A stretch of 64,000 nt of DNA from Primula veris (taxonomy: Eukaryota; Streptophyta; Magnoliopsida; Ericales; Primulaceae), in assembly GCA_963682055.1 (NCBI GenBank), contig OY821742.1, positions 25,949,060-26,013,059 on the forward strand, given 5' to 3'. Numbering within the stretch: the first letter of the stretch is position 1; each line of letters starts with the position of its first letter. The position numbers were made by a program, and so were the translations under genes. Under the pieces are notes generated by a model. It made no database searches and had not been told where the DNA came from. It saw only the letters and a program-made list of their open reading frames with translations. Below are positions 11,728-24,003 of this stretch, in pieces.

Positions 11728-12695
11728 TGACTGCCCCTCATACGTGTAATTTTTACAGATAGGAGGGCCTCGCAAGAGTAGGAGTATAGTTGCAATATAA
11801 ATCTCGGAAGTACAGGGTCGTATCCACGAGGAACTAACCAATTTCAATATCGGTAGTCTTTTGACTCGGATTATGTGTTTCAATGGGTGATAAAACCAAA
11901 AAAGTTCCACTCTTTCTAATCCAAATATATATCCGATAACTACACAGTTATTTCTTAATCAACAAGTGTTGGCAATCCATAGTAAAGTCAATTTCAGAAT
12001 AATCAGTGAGTTTTTACTACAAATATTGCTTATGTTATTAACAAGCATATCTAGAGTTGTCAATTCAAAAACACACAATAACAATGATATTAAAGCAATT
12101 ACTATACAACATCAAAATAAGACACCACTAAACGTAATCTAAAGACAAATGAAATCATTAGAGAACTTATCTTGCGCAAGCCTTAGCAAGTGATGATCCC
12201 ACACATGCGTCGAATAAACTCGAAAAGTATGTAATATATATAAATCTAACCTGTTATGAACTTTTTAGAGAGAATTTTGTAGAAATGAGTCAAATTTTGA
12301 CTGTCGATGTCTTCCTCGAAAAATAGAGAGAGATACATATATATCGGGATAAGAAATATCTAGCAAACCCTAGCCTAAAAAATTGGAATTCTGTTTCAAT
12401 AACCGGTCAGGCTAACCGGTTGGGCCTCTAAGCTCATTGGTCATTTGTTTGGGTTGATTACCAGCCCCTTAAGCGTCTATTTTCTTCATTTTGGTCCCCT
12501 CCCGGATTCTCCTTTCGTCTTGATCTCGTTTTCGTCTTAATTCCGTGATTTTACCTGCAAAATGCAAACAAGCGCGAATAAACTAGAAAAACACATAATA
12601 TACTAAATATTTCTTAAACAAGCCTTTAAAACAACAAAACCAATTCAAGGCCTACCTTTTTTATCCATAAATTGTACCACTTCGTGGTCCAATCA
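11728..12695. mobile_element. LTR-like insertion (probable solo LTR) in copia-1
   Basis: Interrupts the copia-1 integrase-RT linker: the frame ending with NDVFTYA is readable just above 12700 and resumes with a VITKSNEHP-like block just below 11725. The insert runs TGACTGCCCC...GGTCCAATCA, so it has TG...CA ends. The flanking five bases are CATAT (11723-11727) and CATAG (12696-12700), four of five identical. A perfect CATAT is also found at 12701-12705, so boundaries may shift by five bases. No coding region inside. A solo LTR is the simplest reading. Confidence 0.6.
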
Positions 12696-14222
12696 CATAG
12701 CATATGTAAAAACATCATTCACAACTCCTTTGTTCCGGTCCCATATATCTCCATAAAATATTGCGAACTCATTATTCTTTTCAGGTACCTGAATCTCATT
12801 AGGAGATTTGATTTCTTAAAGAGGACCATGTGCGGAGAGTTGGGATGAAACAACAAGTGGGTCCCTTTCATGAGAATTTCTATTAGGCTCATTAACCTCT
12901 TCCAGGTGTTCATTCATTTGTATGTTCTCATCAAGAGACTTATTTGATTGAGTCTTCTCAATTAGATTATCGCACAAGTTGTCTGTTTTTCTCTTTCGTA
13001 GCAACTTATCTTTTGCACTAATAGGCCTTCCACGCTTCAGGCGTGGTTTTGGGTATTATATTGTTGATTTTCTTATAGTAATATCAATTATTGCCATACC
13101 GTTGGATACCGATACATGTAAATGAATAATCTTTTGAATTTCTATATCACTTTAACATGTACGGGGGTTAATGTGAGATAATGATGATGCATTCCATGTA
13201 ATTTCTCTTTGCCCTTAATGCGAACATTTTTCTCCCCCTAATTACGGGAAAACATCTTCAACAAAACAACAATCCGCGGAACGTGCCTTAAACAAACCAC
13301 TAGTTAGGAGTTCTAAATATCGAATAATAGAAGGTCATGAGTCAAAACCAACATATATTCCTAAACGACGTTGTGGCCCCGTTTTAGGCAGTTGAGATGG
13401 TGAAGCAAGGACATATATAGCGCAACCAAAAATGTGTAGATGAGAGATATTAGGTTCTTGACCGGAAACTAATTGTAATGGAGAATAAACATGAAGAATG
13501 GATGGTCTAATATGGATCAATGAAGCAGCATGTAATACCGCATGTCCCCATGCAGATTCTAGTAACTTATACTTCATGAGAGACTCTGCTAGACCATTCT
13601 CCGTATATGTGTAAGAGCAACATGATGTTCAACATCAATTCCTATCGACATGCAATAATTATCAAATGTTTGGGAAGTAACTCACATGCATTGTCTATGC
13701 GAATAGACTTAATTGGATGGTCACGAAAATGAGCCCTCAATCGAAGGATTTGAGCTAAAATTCTAGAAAATGCTACATTTCTAGTTGATAATAAGCAAAC
13801 ATGAGACCAATTGGATGATGCATCTATTAATATCATAAAATAACGATATGATCGACATGATGGGTGGATTGGCCCACATATATCTCCATGGATGCATTGT
13901 AAGAGACTAGGCGACTCTACTCCGTTTTTAGAGGAGAAGTTTTAGTAATCAATTTACCCATTGAACATGACACACATGTAAAGTCACTAGGAAACAAAAT
14001 CTTATGGTTTTTCAAATAATGGCCATTAGTGCCTACTATTATTCGGTTCATCAAAGTTCAACTTGGATGACCAAGACGACCATGCCTAATTATAAATATT
14101 TTTGAATTGCAGTGGATCGTCAATATTTTGTTGCACTTCGGGTGAATTAATGAGTGTGATTCAATACATTTTATTTTTGTATGATACAACCATGAAGAAT
14201 AAGCACATAATTTCTCAATCCC
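12696..14222 (-). pseudogene. copia-1 integrase and GAG-pre-integrase
   Basis: Minus strand. Near 13990-14222 the GAG-pre-integrase zinc region is readable (SSWLYHTK, then a GTNGHYLKNHKIL and CVSCSMGKL block). 13642-13836 has the integrase core start ILIDASSNWSHVCLLSTRN and the second catalytic Asp in IRIDNACE. 13335-13577 has the core end with GHAVLHAASLIHIRP and the downstream IFGCAIYV block. 12719-13004 is the poorly conserved linker to RT. Frames change at least three times. The upstream end was trimmed when copia-2 and its junction were deleted at 14222/14223. Confidence 0.85.
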
Positions 14223-15487
14223 CACACTAGATGTTTTGTGAAAACTCTAGTAATATAAATATATCAAATAGATATTAATCAGATATCGACGTAGAAATCA
14301 AATCAAGGATGAATTGATCAAATCGTTTGCTTCGACTAGAGATCTCTTTTTCACGAAGGCAAGTCCAAATATATATACACATATATATATATATAAACAA
14401 CAAGCACAATATATATAAATGAACAAGTATGTAAGGTACTAGAAATTAAATTGCGAGTAAGTAAATGGCACACCAGATTTATATAGGTTTGTCTAAAACG
14501 ATATTACATCATGTCCCCAAGTCCCAACGGATCTTGAGATTATTAATCTTTATTAAAGGGCAGCATACCCTACAACTTCTCTTCCTTTAAGGGTAGAGAT
14601 AGCCTTTACAAAAGGTTTTCCTTAACGAGCTAAGCAATCATCACGCTAAACACAAAGCCCTTAGCAAGGCGTAAATAGCAGATTTACAACAAATAAAATC
14701 TCACAACTCGTTGATTGAACCACAAAGGTTATAAATCAATCAAGAGCTTTACAACCACTCAAAATATGTAGAAAATATGTATATTAAATGTATCGAGAGC
14801 TAGGATCAATGGTCGAAGGCTTTAATTTTTGGCTTTCGAATGATTGGATATAGCAAATAACAAAAGATAAAGCTTGGACTTGTTTGCTCTGGAGTGGTGT
14901 GTTGAAATGTGAAAGGGAAGGTCTCTAGTAATAGTGTTGGGAATATGGCCGTTATACTTTGAAATTCAAAATTTCAGAGCAATCCAATCGGTTGGATTGC
15001 TTTCTAATCGGTTGGATCGTGTAGATTTGGTCTAACAGTTGGCTATTTTGAATATCAAATATATCATGCCTTGATGATCTAAATATTTCATAATTTTCAC
15101 AATCAAACTCCTCTGATCCTTGAGATCAATCTCCAACGTTCCATAATTTTTTTTGAATTTGATTTTGTTCTTATCCGAGTCTTCAAAAAATATTGTTGAC
15201 CTTTCCATATATACATGACCTAATCGGTTGGATTACAGTGCAATCGGTTGGATTATTTTGTATATTAAATTATTCCTCAATTCAATTTGGTCCTCTGAGT
15301 TTGGTCGTTTCCCTTACATTTTACATGTATTTATCGTACTCTTTAATCTGAAATAGACTTAGCGTAGATGCTAGTATGACTAATGAGCATTCATTAAGTT
15401 AAATTATATATGTTTTGTTATTTATCAAAACTTTCGTCAATTACAAATTATTTCTCAAACTATCATTAATTACGAAGAGGTTCAACA
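14223..15487 (-). repeat. 3' LTR of copia-2, truncated
   Basis: Aligns by eye along its length with 24485-25778, from the shared CACACTAG start to the GGTTCAACA end. Compared with the other copy it lacks the first roughly 80 bases (the TGTTACCCC end). The missing piece coincides with loss of the adjoining copia-1 codons, pointing to one deletion across the LTR/host junction. Confidence 0.85.
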
Positions 15488-15490
15488 ACC

Positions 15491-15498
15491 TTCCCCTT
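15491..15498 (-). other. Polypurine tract of copia-2
   Basis: Minus strand AAGGGGAA, three bases before the TGTTGAACC start of the 3' LTR. Confidence 0.7.
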
Positions 15499-15912
15499 GT
15501 AGAGAATAACAAAACTTTCTATAATTTAGCTTAATAACTTGCTCTCCTTAACGATATGCATTCATATACAATTAAGTGTGTAATTTAAATTGCATAAAGT
15601 AGAGACATGTAAGAATAAAAAGAATAATAGTTTTATTAATTTCTTACTCAAATGAAAGAGAAAGGGAATTATAGAATTTCTCAAATTGAAATAACATTAA
15701 AATCAAATAACCATAAAAAGAAACATCAAGACTTTTGTATCAAAAAGGCGGGTTTTCTAGTTTTGAGTTTTAGGAGTTGGATAACTATATGATAGGGTTC
15801 TTTCTTCTTGTTCTTGTTCTTCTTTCTTCTTGGATAACATGTTGCATTTGCAAGTTGTGTAAGATTTAACAGAGGGTTTGGTTGTTATCGAATCATTCTC
15901 GTTATTACTAAC

Positions 15913-17383
15913 TTATTCCCAATGCCATTTCCCATTATAGAGCTTGATCTCTATACTTTCTAGGAAGCTTTGAATAATCTTAAGCTTGGGTAAGAGATAG
16001 ATTGGGTTACTAGAGAAAGGTATTATTCGGATTTGCACAAAATGCGTTATCAAACCTCCAAAGGCTAAAGGTAGGGAACGATCCCATACACTTTGCTTTA
16101 TTCGATTAAGAATAAGTTTGGGTATGTTGATTTGATAGAAGTGAGTGAAAGCGTAAATTAAGTAATCCATTTCATGGGTTACATGGATTACTTACAAGTA
16201 TGTAGGAGTTGGAATAAGAAAGCATCTAACCATGATTTCATAAATAATACGATTTTTTAAAATGTAGCTTATTTGCATGTGGAAGAGGTCCATCAAAATT
16301 GAAAACTTCCATGCTATAAAGTAGGGGTGGCATCGGTTCGGTACCGAACCTTTTGACTATATACCGATACAATACCAAACTAGTTTGGTTTGAGAATTTT
16401 TATGTCATTACCGAACCAAAAAATTCGGTATACCGAACTTTCGGTATACCAAACTATTCGGTTGGTTCGGTTCGGTTTTGGTTTTTATACCAAGCTTTAG
16501 AGTTTACAAGTGATGATAGAAAAATGGTGCGTATCGGAAAAAAACATAGTATAAAGTTTTACAAGTAGTAGATTTAAAATATATATTGTATTTATTTATG
16601 TCATTGTTACATTTCTTGTTTTTTTGCATAAAAGAATAAACATTATTAGACATTTCTATTAAAGGTTATAAATAAAAGAAAATGTTAAAAGTATCCACTA
16701 GAAAGAGTCAATATAACTATGTTAATAAGTGTATATAAGTCTTCTACTTTATTTGTCTATATATTATATTTTAATATTTCGGTTTGGATCGTTACCATAC
16801 CAAAGTCACCAAATGAATACCGAAACAGAACCGACCTTCAAAGATCGGTTCGGTTTTACGGTACCGTAATGTCGATATACCAAATTTTTGGTACCGATTT
16901 GATTGGTTGGGCTCGAAAAGCGGTCGATTGGTACAAATAGGTACAAAAATACCACCCCTACTATAAAGCTCTTTGATGCAATCAACTCTCTCATCATACA
17001 AATCATTAAAACAAAAGGCTTCATCAATAAAGAAATAAAAATCGTTTATCTTTGATGAAATGGTGTTCTTTTGAAAATCAGCAATAGCTCCCTCATAAAA
17101 ATCGCGAACCACATGAGAGAAAATGTCTTCTTCTTTTTTTTGAAAGTAAAATGTCTTCTTGTTGATATAAAAATATTTCCATTCCTTGGTTGAAAATCAT
17201 CTCATGGATATCATTTAGTTTTTGATCTTTAAAGAAGAACATACGATCAATGCTAGTGTGAGAAGCAATATGAATATTAGCAAAAAAGGGTTTTGAATTC
17301 CTATAATGCAACTTTGTTGAAATTCTTCCTTCGTATATGAAATGTTGCTTTAAATCATTCATGACTCTACGTTTGTTTTGCAA
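15913..17383 (-). pseudogene. Reading frame after pol in copia-2
   Basis: Minus-strand coding remnants between the end of pol (17744) and the 3' LTR. Pieces: 17093-17383 (KQHFIYEGRISTKLHYRN), 16961-17112 (VVRDFYEGAI, then FYFFIDEAFCFNDLYDERVD), and after the hAT insertion 15913-16170 (MDYLIYAFTHFYQINIPKLI, then LPLAFGGLITHF). The VRDFY block and the LPxxFGGLITxx block recall the plant-specific putative transposon protein domain often found in plant LTR elements; that family match is from memory and not certain. Sireviruses may carry an extra gene at this place. I see no clear signal peptide or membrane segment, so I would not call it an envelope gene. Internal stops and the hAT insertion inactivate it. 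Confidence 0.55.
16322..16960. mobile_element. hAT-type element inside copia-2
   Basis: Perfect 8-bp target duplication CTATAAAG (16314-16321 and 16961-16968). Terminal inverted repeats start TAGGGGTGGCATCGG on the left and TAGGGGTGGTATTTT on the right complement. The interior repeats TCGGTTCGGT/CGGTACCG words and encodes no transposase. It interrupts the frame after pol of copia-2. A truncated relative lies at about 36357-36456. Confidence 0.9.
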
Positions 17384-17743
17384 GAGTCGTTAAGTTGACT
17401 TGCCATTGCATAAAAATAAACCGTAATATAAACAAAAGTAAAAAAAATAAAAGAATTAGTGAATTGCTGATTTTTCTTCTAGGTTTGGTGGGTTTATATA
17501 GTGTTTAGAAGGGTTCTAGGCTTATGTAAATGCAGTATTTTTTGATTCACCAGGTTCATATTGAATATTTTAGAGCCTTTGGTAAGTAAGAACTGGAAAC
17601 GATTAGAATTTGAATTCTGCCAACATAACTTAATCGATTGGAATAAAACCTAACCAATTTGATTTCTCTGTTCAGGCGAAATTTAAGTTTAAGGTTCAAC
17701 AATTATTTTCAATTTTTTACTATTGTTCATGTAATGTTTGAAT

Positions 17744-18715
17744 TTACATGGCATACAATCCCAATTCCCTTCTAATGAACAAGAATAATTCTTCTTTTAG
17801 AGGTTTTATGAATATATATGCCAAATGTTTTTCGGTATTTATATATTCCAACACGATGTCACCCTTTTGGTTATGATACCCAAAGAAGTGGTGTCGTATT
17901 TCAATGTGGTTAGTGCAGGAATGAAGAACGGGGTTATTCGATATATTAATTGCACTCGTATTATTACACACTATTGGAACATATTCATACGTAAGACCAT
18001 AGTCTATCAATTGTTGTCACATCATATGTGTATAACAAGCCCCAATGGCTACATATTCCATTTCAGCAGTCGATAAAGCAACAGATGATTGTTTCTTGCT
18101 ACCCCAATAGATTAGTGAGCGTCCAAGAAAATGGCATGTACCACTAGTGCTCTTGAGGTCAGTTGTACTACCAGCAAAGTCAGAATCAGAATAACCTAGA
18201 AATTCTACGTTTGAGTTTTAAGGGTAGAATAGTTCTAGGTTGCTTGTTCCTAAAAGATATTTAAGAATCATTTTGACACCAATAACATAAGATTCCTTAG
18301 GATTGCATTGGACTCTAGCACAGAGATAGATGCCAAACATAATATCTAGTCTACTTGTTAAATAAAGTAGGGTTCCAATCATACCTCGATAAGTCTTCTC
18401 GTCAATAGGTTTTCCTTCTTTGTCTATATTGAGTGTGGTTCCAAGACTCACTGGCATTTTTGCTATCTTTGCGTCACTCTGATTGTATTTATTTATGAGA
18501 TCATTTGCGTACTTTTCTTGATAGGTGATGTTTCCTTCACTCTTTTGTTTAATTTGCAATTCTAATAAGTAGTTTAGTTCACCCATCATACTCATTTCGA
18601 ACTCACCCTAGATGATCTTAGAAAATTCTTTGCACATCGAAGGGTTAGTAGCACCAAATATAATGTCATCAACATATATTTGTATTAGCATTTTCTCATC
18701 TTATCAGCGGGACTA
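17744..18715 (-). pseudogene. copia-2 RT C-terminus and RNase H
   Basis: Minus strand. Near 18650-18690 the catalytic RT motif is readable as MLIQIYVDDIIFGATN. 18218-18595 continues with MMGELNYLLELQIKQKSEG and KTYRGMIGTLLYLTSRLDI. 17744-18010 holds the RNase H end with HIEIRHHFFGYHNQKGDI. Immediately upstream of the YVDD block the frame jumps to the integrase-RT linker, so the fingers and most of the palm of RT are missing. Stop codons and one frame change also occur. Confidence 0.82.
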
Positions 18716-20165
18716 CCAATAATTAAATCTTGGGGATAATAATTTACGAACCTCTATTCTTTAGGTAAATCACTATGAATGGTAGTGTTGGTTTTTCAAA
18801 TCTTGTTGAAGTTGGTCATGAGTTACCTTATTATCATTCACAGTAGTGTTAGGATCACTATTAAAAATAGGTAAATCATTTTGAACTTCTTCAACATCAT
18901 CATCAACATGCAAAGGTTTAGGAACTATAACAGATGACTCATCAAATCTAATGTGCACAGACTCTTCTATCATAAGCTTTACTAGAGAGAGAATACCCAA
19001 GAAATATACCTTCGTCGAATTTTGGATCAAACTTTCCAAAATTTTCCTTTCTATTATTCAACACATAACATTTGCAACCAAATGTACCTAAATGAGTAAT
19101 GCTAGGTTTTCTCTTGTAATATAGTTCATAAGGTGTTTTCTTTAAAATAGGGAGTAACATAGCACGATTAATAATATAACAAGTAGTTTGTACAGCTTCG
19201 GCCCATAATACTTTAGCAAATTATTTTCGCAAAGCATGGTCCTTGCCAATTCTTCCCGGGTTCTATTTTGATGTGGATTCCTACGAGCAGAAAATTATGA
19301 TTTATACCAAGTTCATTAAAATATTTCTCAAATGGTTGGTTTTCAAATTCAGTACAATGATCAGTATGAACTTTTAAGATCATTAAACCCATTTGTGTTT
19401 GTAGACGTTCACAAATAGTAGTAAAATTATCAAACTTTTCATCCTTAGTAGTTAAGAATTTAATCCATGTGAAACGATTATGATCATCTACAACCACTAA
19501 TGCATATGATCGAACTCCCATACTTAGGGTTCGAGAAGGTCCTACTAAATCCATATGAATTAATTCTAATATGCGTGTAGTAGTGATTTGCTTCTTCGCT
19601 CTGGAGGATATCTTAGTTTACTTTTCCAATTGACATGCATGGCAAAGTCCTTTTTTCTTGTAAGCGAGTTTAGGTAAACCAATCACCAAGTCTCTCTTTG
19701 AGAGTTTTGAGATTATCTCAAAGTTAACTTGTGCAAGCCATCTATGCCACAACCAACAACTATCGTTAGTGGACAACAGACATTTCACATCTTTGTTAAC
19801 ATCCTCATTTAAGTCTACTCGATAAACATTGTTTTCTCGATGACTAATGAGTATAGTCCTATTAGAAGCAATAATTATATTATGAAGTGTAACTCTTTAA
19901 ATGTGACTTTATAGTTCTTATCACAAAATTGGCTAATGCTTAGCACACTATGTTGCAAACCATCTACGTAAAGTACATTTTCAAGAATAAGGCTTGGAGA
20001 ATTGCCAATGTTACCTATACCAGGGATGTTCTTCTTGGTATTGTCTCCAAGCATGACTTTTCCATTGTTGGGTCAGAGAGAGTTGAATTTTCTCTTGTCT
20101 CTAGTCATATGCTTTGAACATCGACTATATAGATACCATCTATCATCAGTCTTGGATTTCTGGAA
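18716..20165 (-). pseudogene. copia-2 protease, GAG-pre-integrase and integrase
   Basis: Minus strand, high to low. 20040-20165 is a degraded protease (WYLYSRCSKHMTRDKR, with the catalytic Asp of the usual DSG changed to Tyr). 19600-19960 is the GAG-pre-integrase region. 19213-19554 is the integrase core with MDLVGPSRTLSMGVRSYALV and LKVHTDHCTEF around the two Asp positions. 18948-19160 is the core end (KKTPYELYYKRKPSITHLGTFGC). 18773-19039 is the acidic linker towards RT. Frameshifts separate the parts. Confidence 0.8.
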
Positions 20166-20236
20166 GACCTATAAAACAGAATAAAGTCATAGGTACACTT
20201 TGTCGATTTTGTGTCCTTCAATATTAGTTTTTCGTA

Positions 20237-22969
20237 CCTTAGGTACCCATATTAGATCCTTTCTATCTACCTTAAAGCGGATGGACATGCAATCGAATAA
20301 TATTCATTTCTATTATAGTACATGCATGGATGTAATGTTCTAAGATTATTTGTCTGTTTCTTAACGACATTACGTCTTCGGTTTTGCGTTCTAGGCATAA
20401 GTTTTTGTCTAACATACCTTAAATAGGTTTGGGGGTTGTTACACGTACACCTTACGTGATAAGTATTCGGTCTAGGCATGTGTTGTTGTACTTTTCTTTG
20501 TTCAACAGCTACCTTTGACTTAGGTGGACGTTCACTACTTGGCTTGACAAAAACTGTCTTACTAGTATATTTTTTATTAGTATTGAATCCTAGTCCACTT
20601 CTATCGTTATGGTGTTGTTGAGAGTGAAGTATCTCATTAAGTATAGGGTTAATACCCAATTAGTACCATGTACTACCAATTTTTAATGATCACTGCCCTG
20701 TACTTTCAAAATTACCAAATGATATCATGTACTGTTGAATTCGGTCCAATTACTATAATTCCATCCAAATTTGATAATGCCATCACCCTTTTAGTGACAT
20801 TTTACTATTTTTCTCTCTGTATATCAAGTAATCTGCAAAATTGTCATTTCCCAATTATTTAATTAAATAAGTAAAAATAAATGTAATAAGTATAACAACT
20901 ACATAAACACTAAATTAAATATATAAAAAATTATATTCAAATACAAATTATACGTAAAACACTATATATTTTCAAATAAAAAAACAAAATTATATTCAAA
21001 TAAAGACATAAAAAAATCGGTAATTGCGTTAAAAAAATACACAATGTTTTTTCAAAATATGTAAAACAAATTATATGGGTTTGAATTATGATAATACGAA
21101 TACAATTTACAATTATAAAGTAAAAGACATAATTTAGTGTACTAATGAAATTATACAAAAAATTACTCTTGATAGTATATTAAATATATAAAAAATAAAA
21201 TCGTATTAAAATATACTAATATTTGTATATGTATATATATATATACACGTCCATACATATATATTTATACCTATATATAAATAATAAACATACATTTGTA
21301 ACTAAAAAACACGTGTATATCTATATGTCTATATATATAAATACGTGCTTTCGAAATTACGATAAAATTTAAAAATTAAAAACATATCATTATACATCTT
21401 GGAAAAAAATACAAGACGCGTATTTGTGTTCCATGCATTAATCAAATCTTGATTTGAAGCATTTTTGCAAAAAAATGTCCAAGTTGATGTGTAAGTTGAT
21501 GTCTATATAACCTCCTCCATATATATATATGGTGTTATATGTTAGCATATTTGTGTATGTATGTATATATATTATCTAAGAAAGAAAAGAAGATAAAAAT
21601 TAAGTTTTTTTTTATTTCATTTTATAAAAAGACCAAAATACACTTATCTTTAATGAAAAAAAATGACGTGGCACTAACAGCGTCAAATATTCAGACGGAA
21701 AAAACTAAATTGGGTCAAATTTCGATAGTACAGGGCAGTATTTGGTAATTTTGAAAGTACATGCCAGCGATTGTTAAAAATTGGTAGTATAGGGTACTAA
21801 CTGGGTATTAACCCTTAAGTATAGGCTCACCTGACAAATAAGGTCTCTTGGCACAATCTAATTGCGCAAGTCTATCATTACTCTTCTTAACATCTAAGTT
21901 GAAAGATGCGTTCCGAGAAAAAAGTCCCTCATTTCTAGATCTAAGTTCAGTGTTTTCCTTAAAAGTAGATTGCAACTTAGTTTCTAGATCGTGCTTGATA
22001 GTTTTGACCTTTTCATGGTCATTATAGAGAGTTTCATAGGTAAGCCTACACTCGTTATCAGCATATGAACTATCTACGAATCTTGAAACTTCGTTTGGCT
22101 TAGGTTGGGATTCTAGTTGGTTTCTAAGCATTTTTGTTTCTACATTTAAGTTGTTGTATTTATATTAAAGTCTTTTAAACGATTCAAGCAACTTATTATG
22201 TTCATCTATTAAATCAAACTCTTCAACATTGAATGAACAATTACTTACCTCGTCTTGCGATATATTGTCGATTCCCACAAAGGCGGTCTCATCCTTCTCG
22301 TTGTCGCTTTCTTCGTACTCGCTATCATCCCATGTGCCAAAAGCTCAAAAGGTGTTTACTCCTTTTTCTTTCATTTTTTTTTTTGTAAATTGGGCATTCG
22401 TTGTGCATATGACCAGCTTCGTGACACTCGTAGCATATGATCTCATTGGATTCCGTTTAGCTTTTCAAGTTGTCCTTCGAGTTTCCGTTGTTGCCGGCTT
22501 TGGATTGAAACTTCTTTTTCAAATTGTATCGACCTTTATTTTTTCCAATGTTGCATTGTTTTATTCCAACGTATTGTGAATAAAGAAACATCCTCATCAT
22601 CGAGGAAATCTTCTTTAGTTTGACTAGAAAACGCAAGACTTTTCTTTATTTTAACATCATCGTCAATCTTATGACCATTCAAGATCATCAAGTCACGAGT
22701 TGAGAGAGATCCTTGAAGTTCGTTTAAAGTGTACTTATCCAAGTCTTTACTTTCAATGATAACAATCACTTTGAATTTCCAATCTCGAGATAAACTTCTC
22801 AAGATTTTCATGATCATTTCCTTATCTTTGAAAAGTTTTCCAAGTGATATTAAAGTTTTTAAGATCATAGTGAAGCGACCCATCATATCATAAATGCTTT
22901 TGCCATCCTTCATGCGAAACATCTCATAATCATGCACAAGCATGATGATCTTGGTCTCTTTCACTTGTG
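20237..22969 (-). pseudogene. copia-2 gag, central and C-terminal part
   Basis: Minus strand. 22536-22969 is the UBN2-type gag core (SSQVKETKIIMLVHDYEMF, SIYDMMGRF, then LSRDWKFKVIVIIESKDL). 21824-22131 is a charged, probably coiled-coil stretch (LTYETLYNDHEKVKTIKHDL). 20267-20645 has the RSGLGFNTNKKYTSKTVFVK block seen in Sirevirus-type gag and a degraded zinc knuckle (CMYYNRNEYYSIAC, where the second Cys and the His are lost). A MULE-type MITE at 20646-21814 splits the coiled coil from the SGLGF part. The gag N-terminus lies beyond the solo LTR at 22975. Confidence 0.78.
20646..21814. mobile_element. MULE-type MITE in copia-2 gag
   Basis: Perfect 9-bp target duplication TTAAGTATA (20637-20645 and 21815-21823), the Mutator hallmark. 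Inverted repeats begin GGGTTAATACCC at both ends and continue for about 75 bases with a few mismatches, up to CTTTCAAAATTACCAAAT. The AT-rich core has no recognisable transposase. The gag frame reads SGEPIL on one side and ILNEILHSQQ on the other, confirming a clean insertion. Confidence 0.9.
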
Positions 22970-22974
22970 ATGAG

Positions 22975-23998
22975 TGATTCCACCTAAAAACTTTCATATT
23001 CTGTCTTTAATTATAGTGTTAAATCCAACTTTATATTGTGTAAATATGTATTATTATATCAATTTTACTATTTTAATGTATTTTGAGGCCATTTGTCTAT
23101 TATGAGTGAAAATAATTACCCTTTTTAGGTGCATTCATGTGAAGATTGAAGATGAAATGACTCAATATAGAAGTTGGAGAAGCTAAAGCACCTAAAATAA
23201 GAGGATATTAAACTTATATTCGGTCAAAATAGCAAGAATTGGGGAACAAGGAAGAGATCAAGCCAAAAAGGAAATAAAATTCAGTTCTCTGCCATGTGAT
23301 TCAAATCAGACACCTATGATCCGAATCAGACACCATCCACCGCCATAAATTGATGATGTGGAGCAATCTGATTGGTCAACGCCTTCTTATTCGAATTAGA
23401 AGTTTTTTAGGAATTAGTTTGCGGATGTTTTTTAGCACAACACTATAAATACAAGTGTAATTGTAGTAAACCTTTAGACTCTACCTCAGTGCAGAAACCT
23501 GTAATTCAATTCCCTCTCTCTTAATTTAATTATACAATCCTTCTTTTTTATTAATCCTTCTTCCGTTACGATACTTTACCCTAATGAGCATTTTCCTTCT
23601 TCCTTTGCTGATGCTAATAGGTGTTTTCGCCTTCTCGGTAACTTATCCTTCTTCCCTATTTATTTATCTTGCATGTTTATATTTATTTTATCGCTTTTTA
23701 TTATTGTTTCTATATTAGTTTTTATTTGGAGAATAACTAAAGATAGGGATTGACAACCCGTATTGATGCGTTGTTCTTATGTTTGTTTAGTTTAGATTAA
23801 ACGACCAATAGCGTGAGCTTAATCGTTGTAAAAAAAAGTAGAAAAACTTATGTTTGAATATATTTTAATTGTTTTATAATCTCAAGTGGGAACTCGTACT
23901 TGCTACGATGTATAAATATTATTACTATGATTGGCCCTAGTGCTCTTGGTAGAAAAAAAAAAGGCTTTATTTTTAATAACATGTTTGTAAGTCGGTCA
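22975..23998 (+). mobile_element. Solo LTR in copia-2 gag
   Basis: Runs TGATTCCACC...AAGTCGGTCA with TG...CA ends and a perfect 5-bp duplication ATGAG (22970-22974 and 23999-24003). No coding region inside. A promoter-like CTATAAATAC lies near 23449 on +, followed by a pyrimidine-rich stretch, which suggests plus orientation. The copia-2 gag frame resumes on both sides (HEG above, SSQVKETK below). The parent family is not identified. Confidence 0.85.
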
Positions 23999-24003
23999 AT
24001 GAG

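Noticed and set aside
16353..16940. Frames inside the hAT element at 16322-16960
   Set aside because: They arise from repeated CGGT/ACCG words; no transposase motifs.
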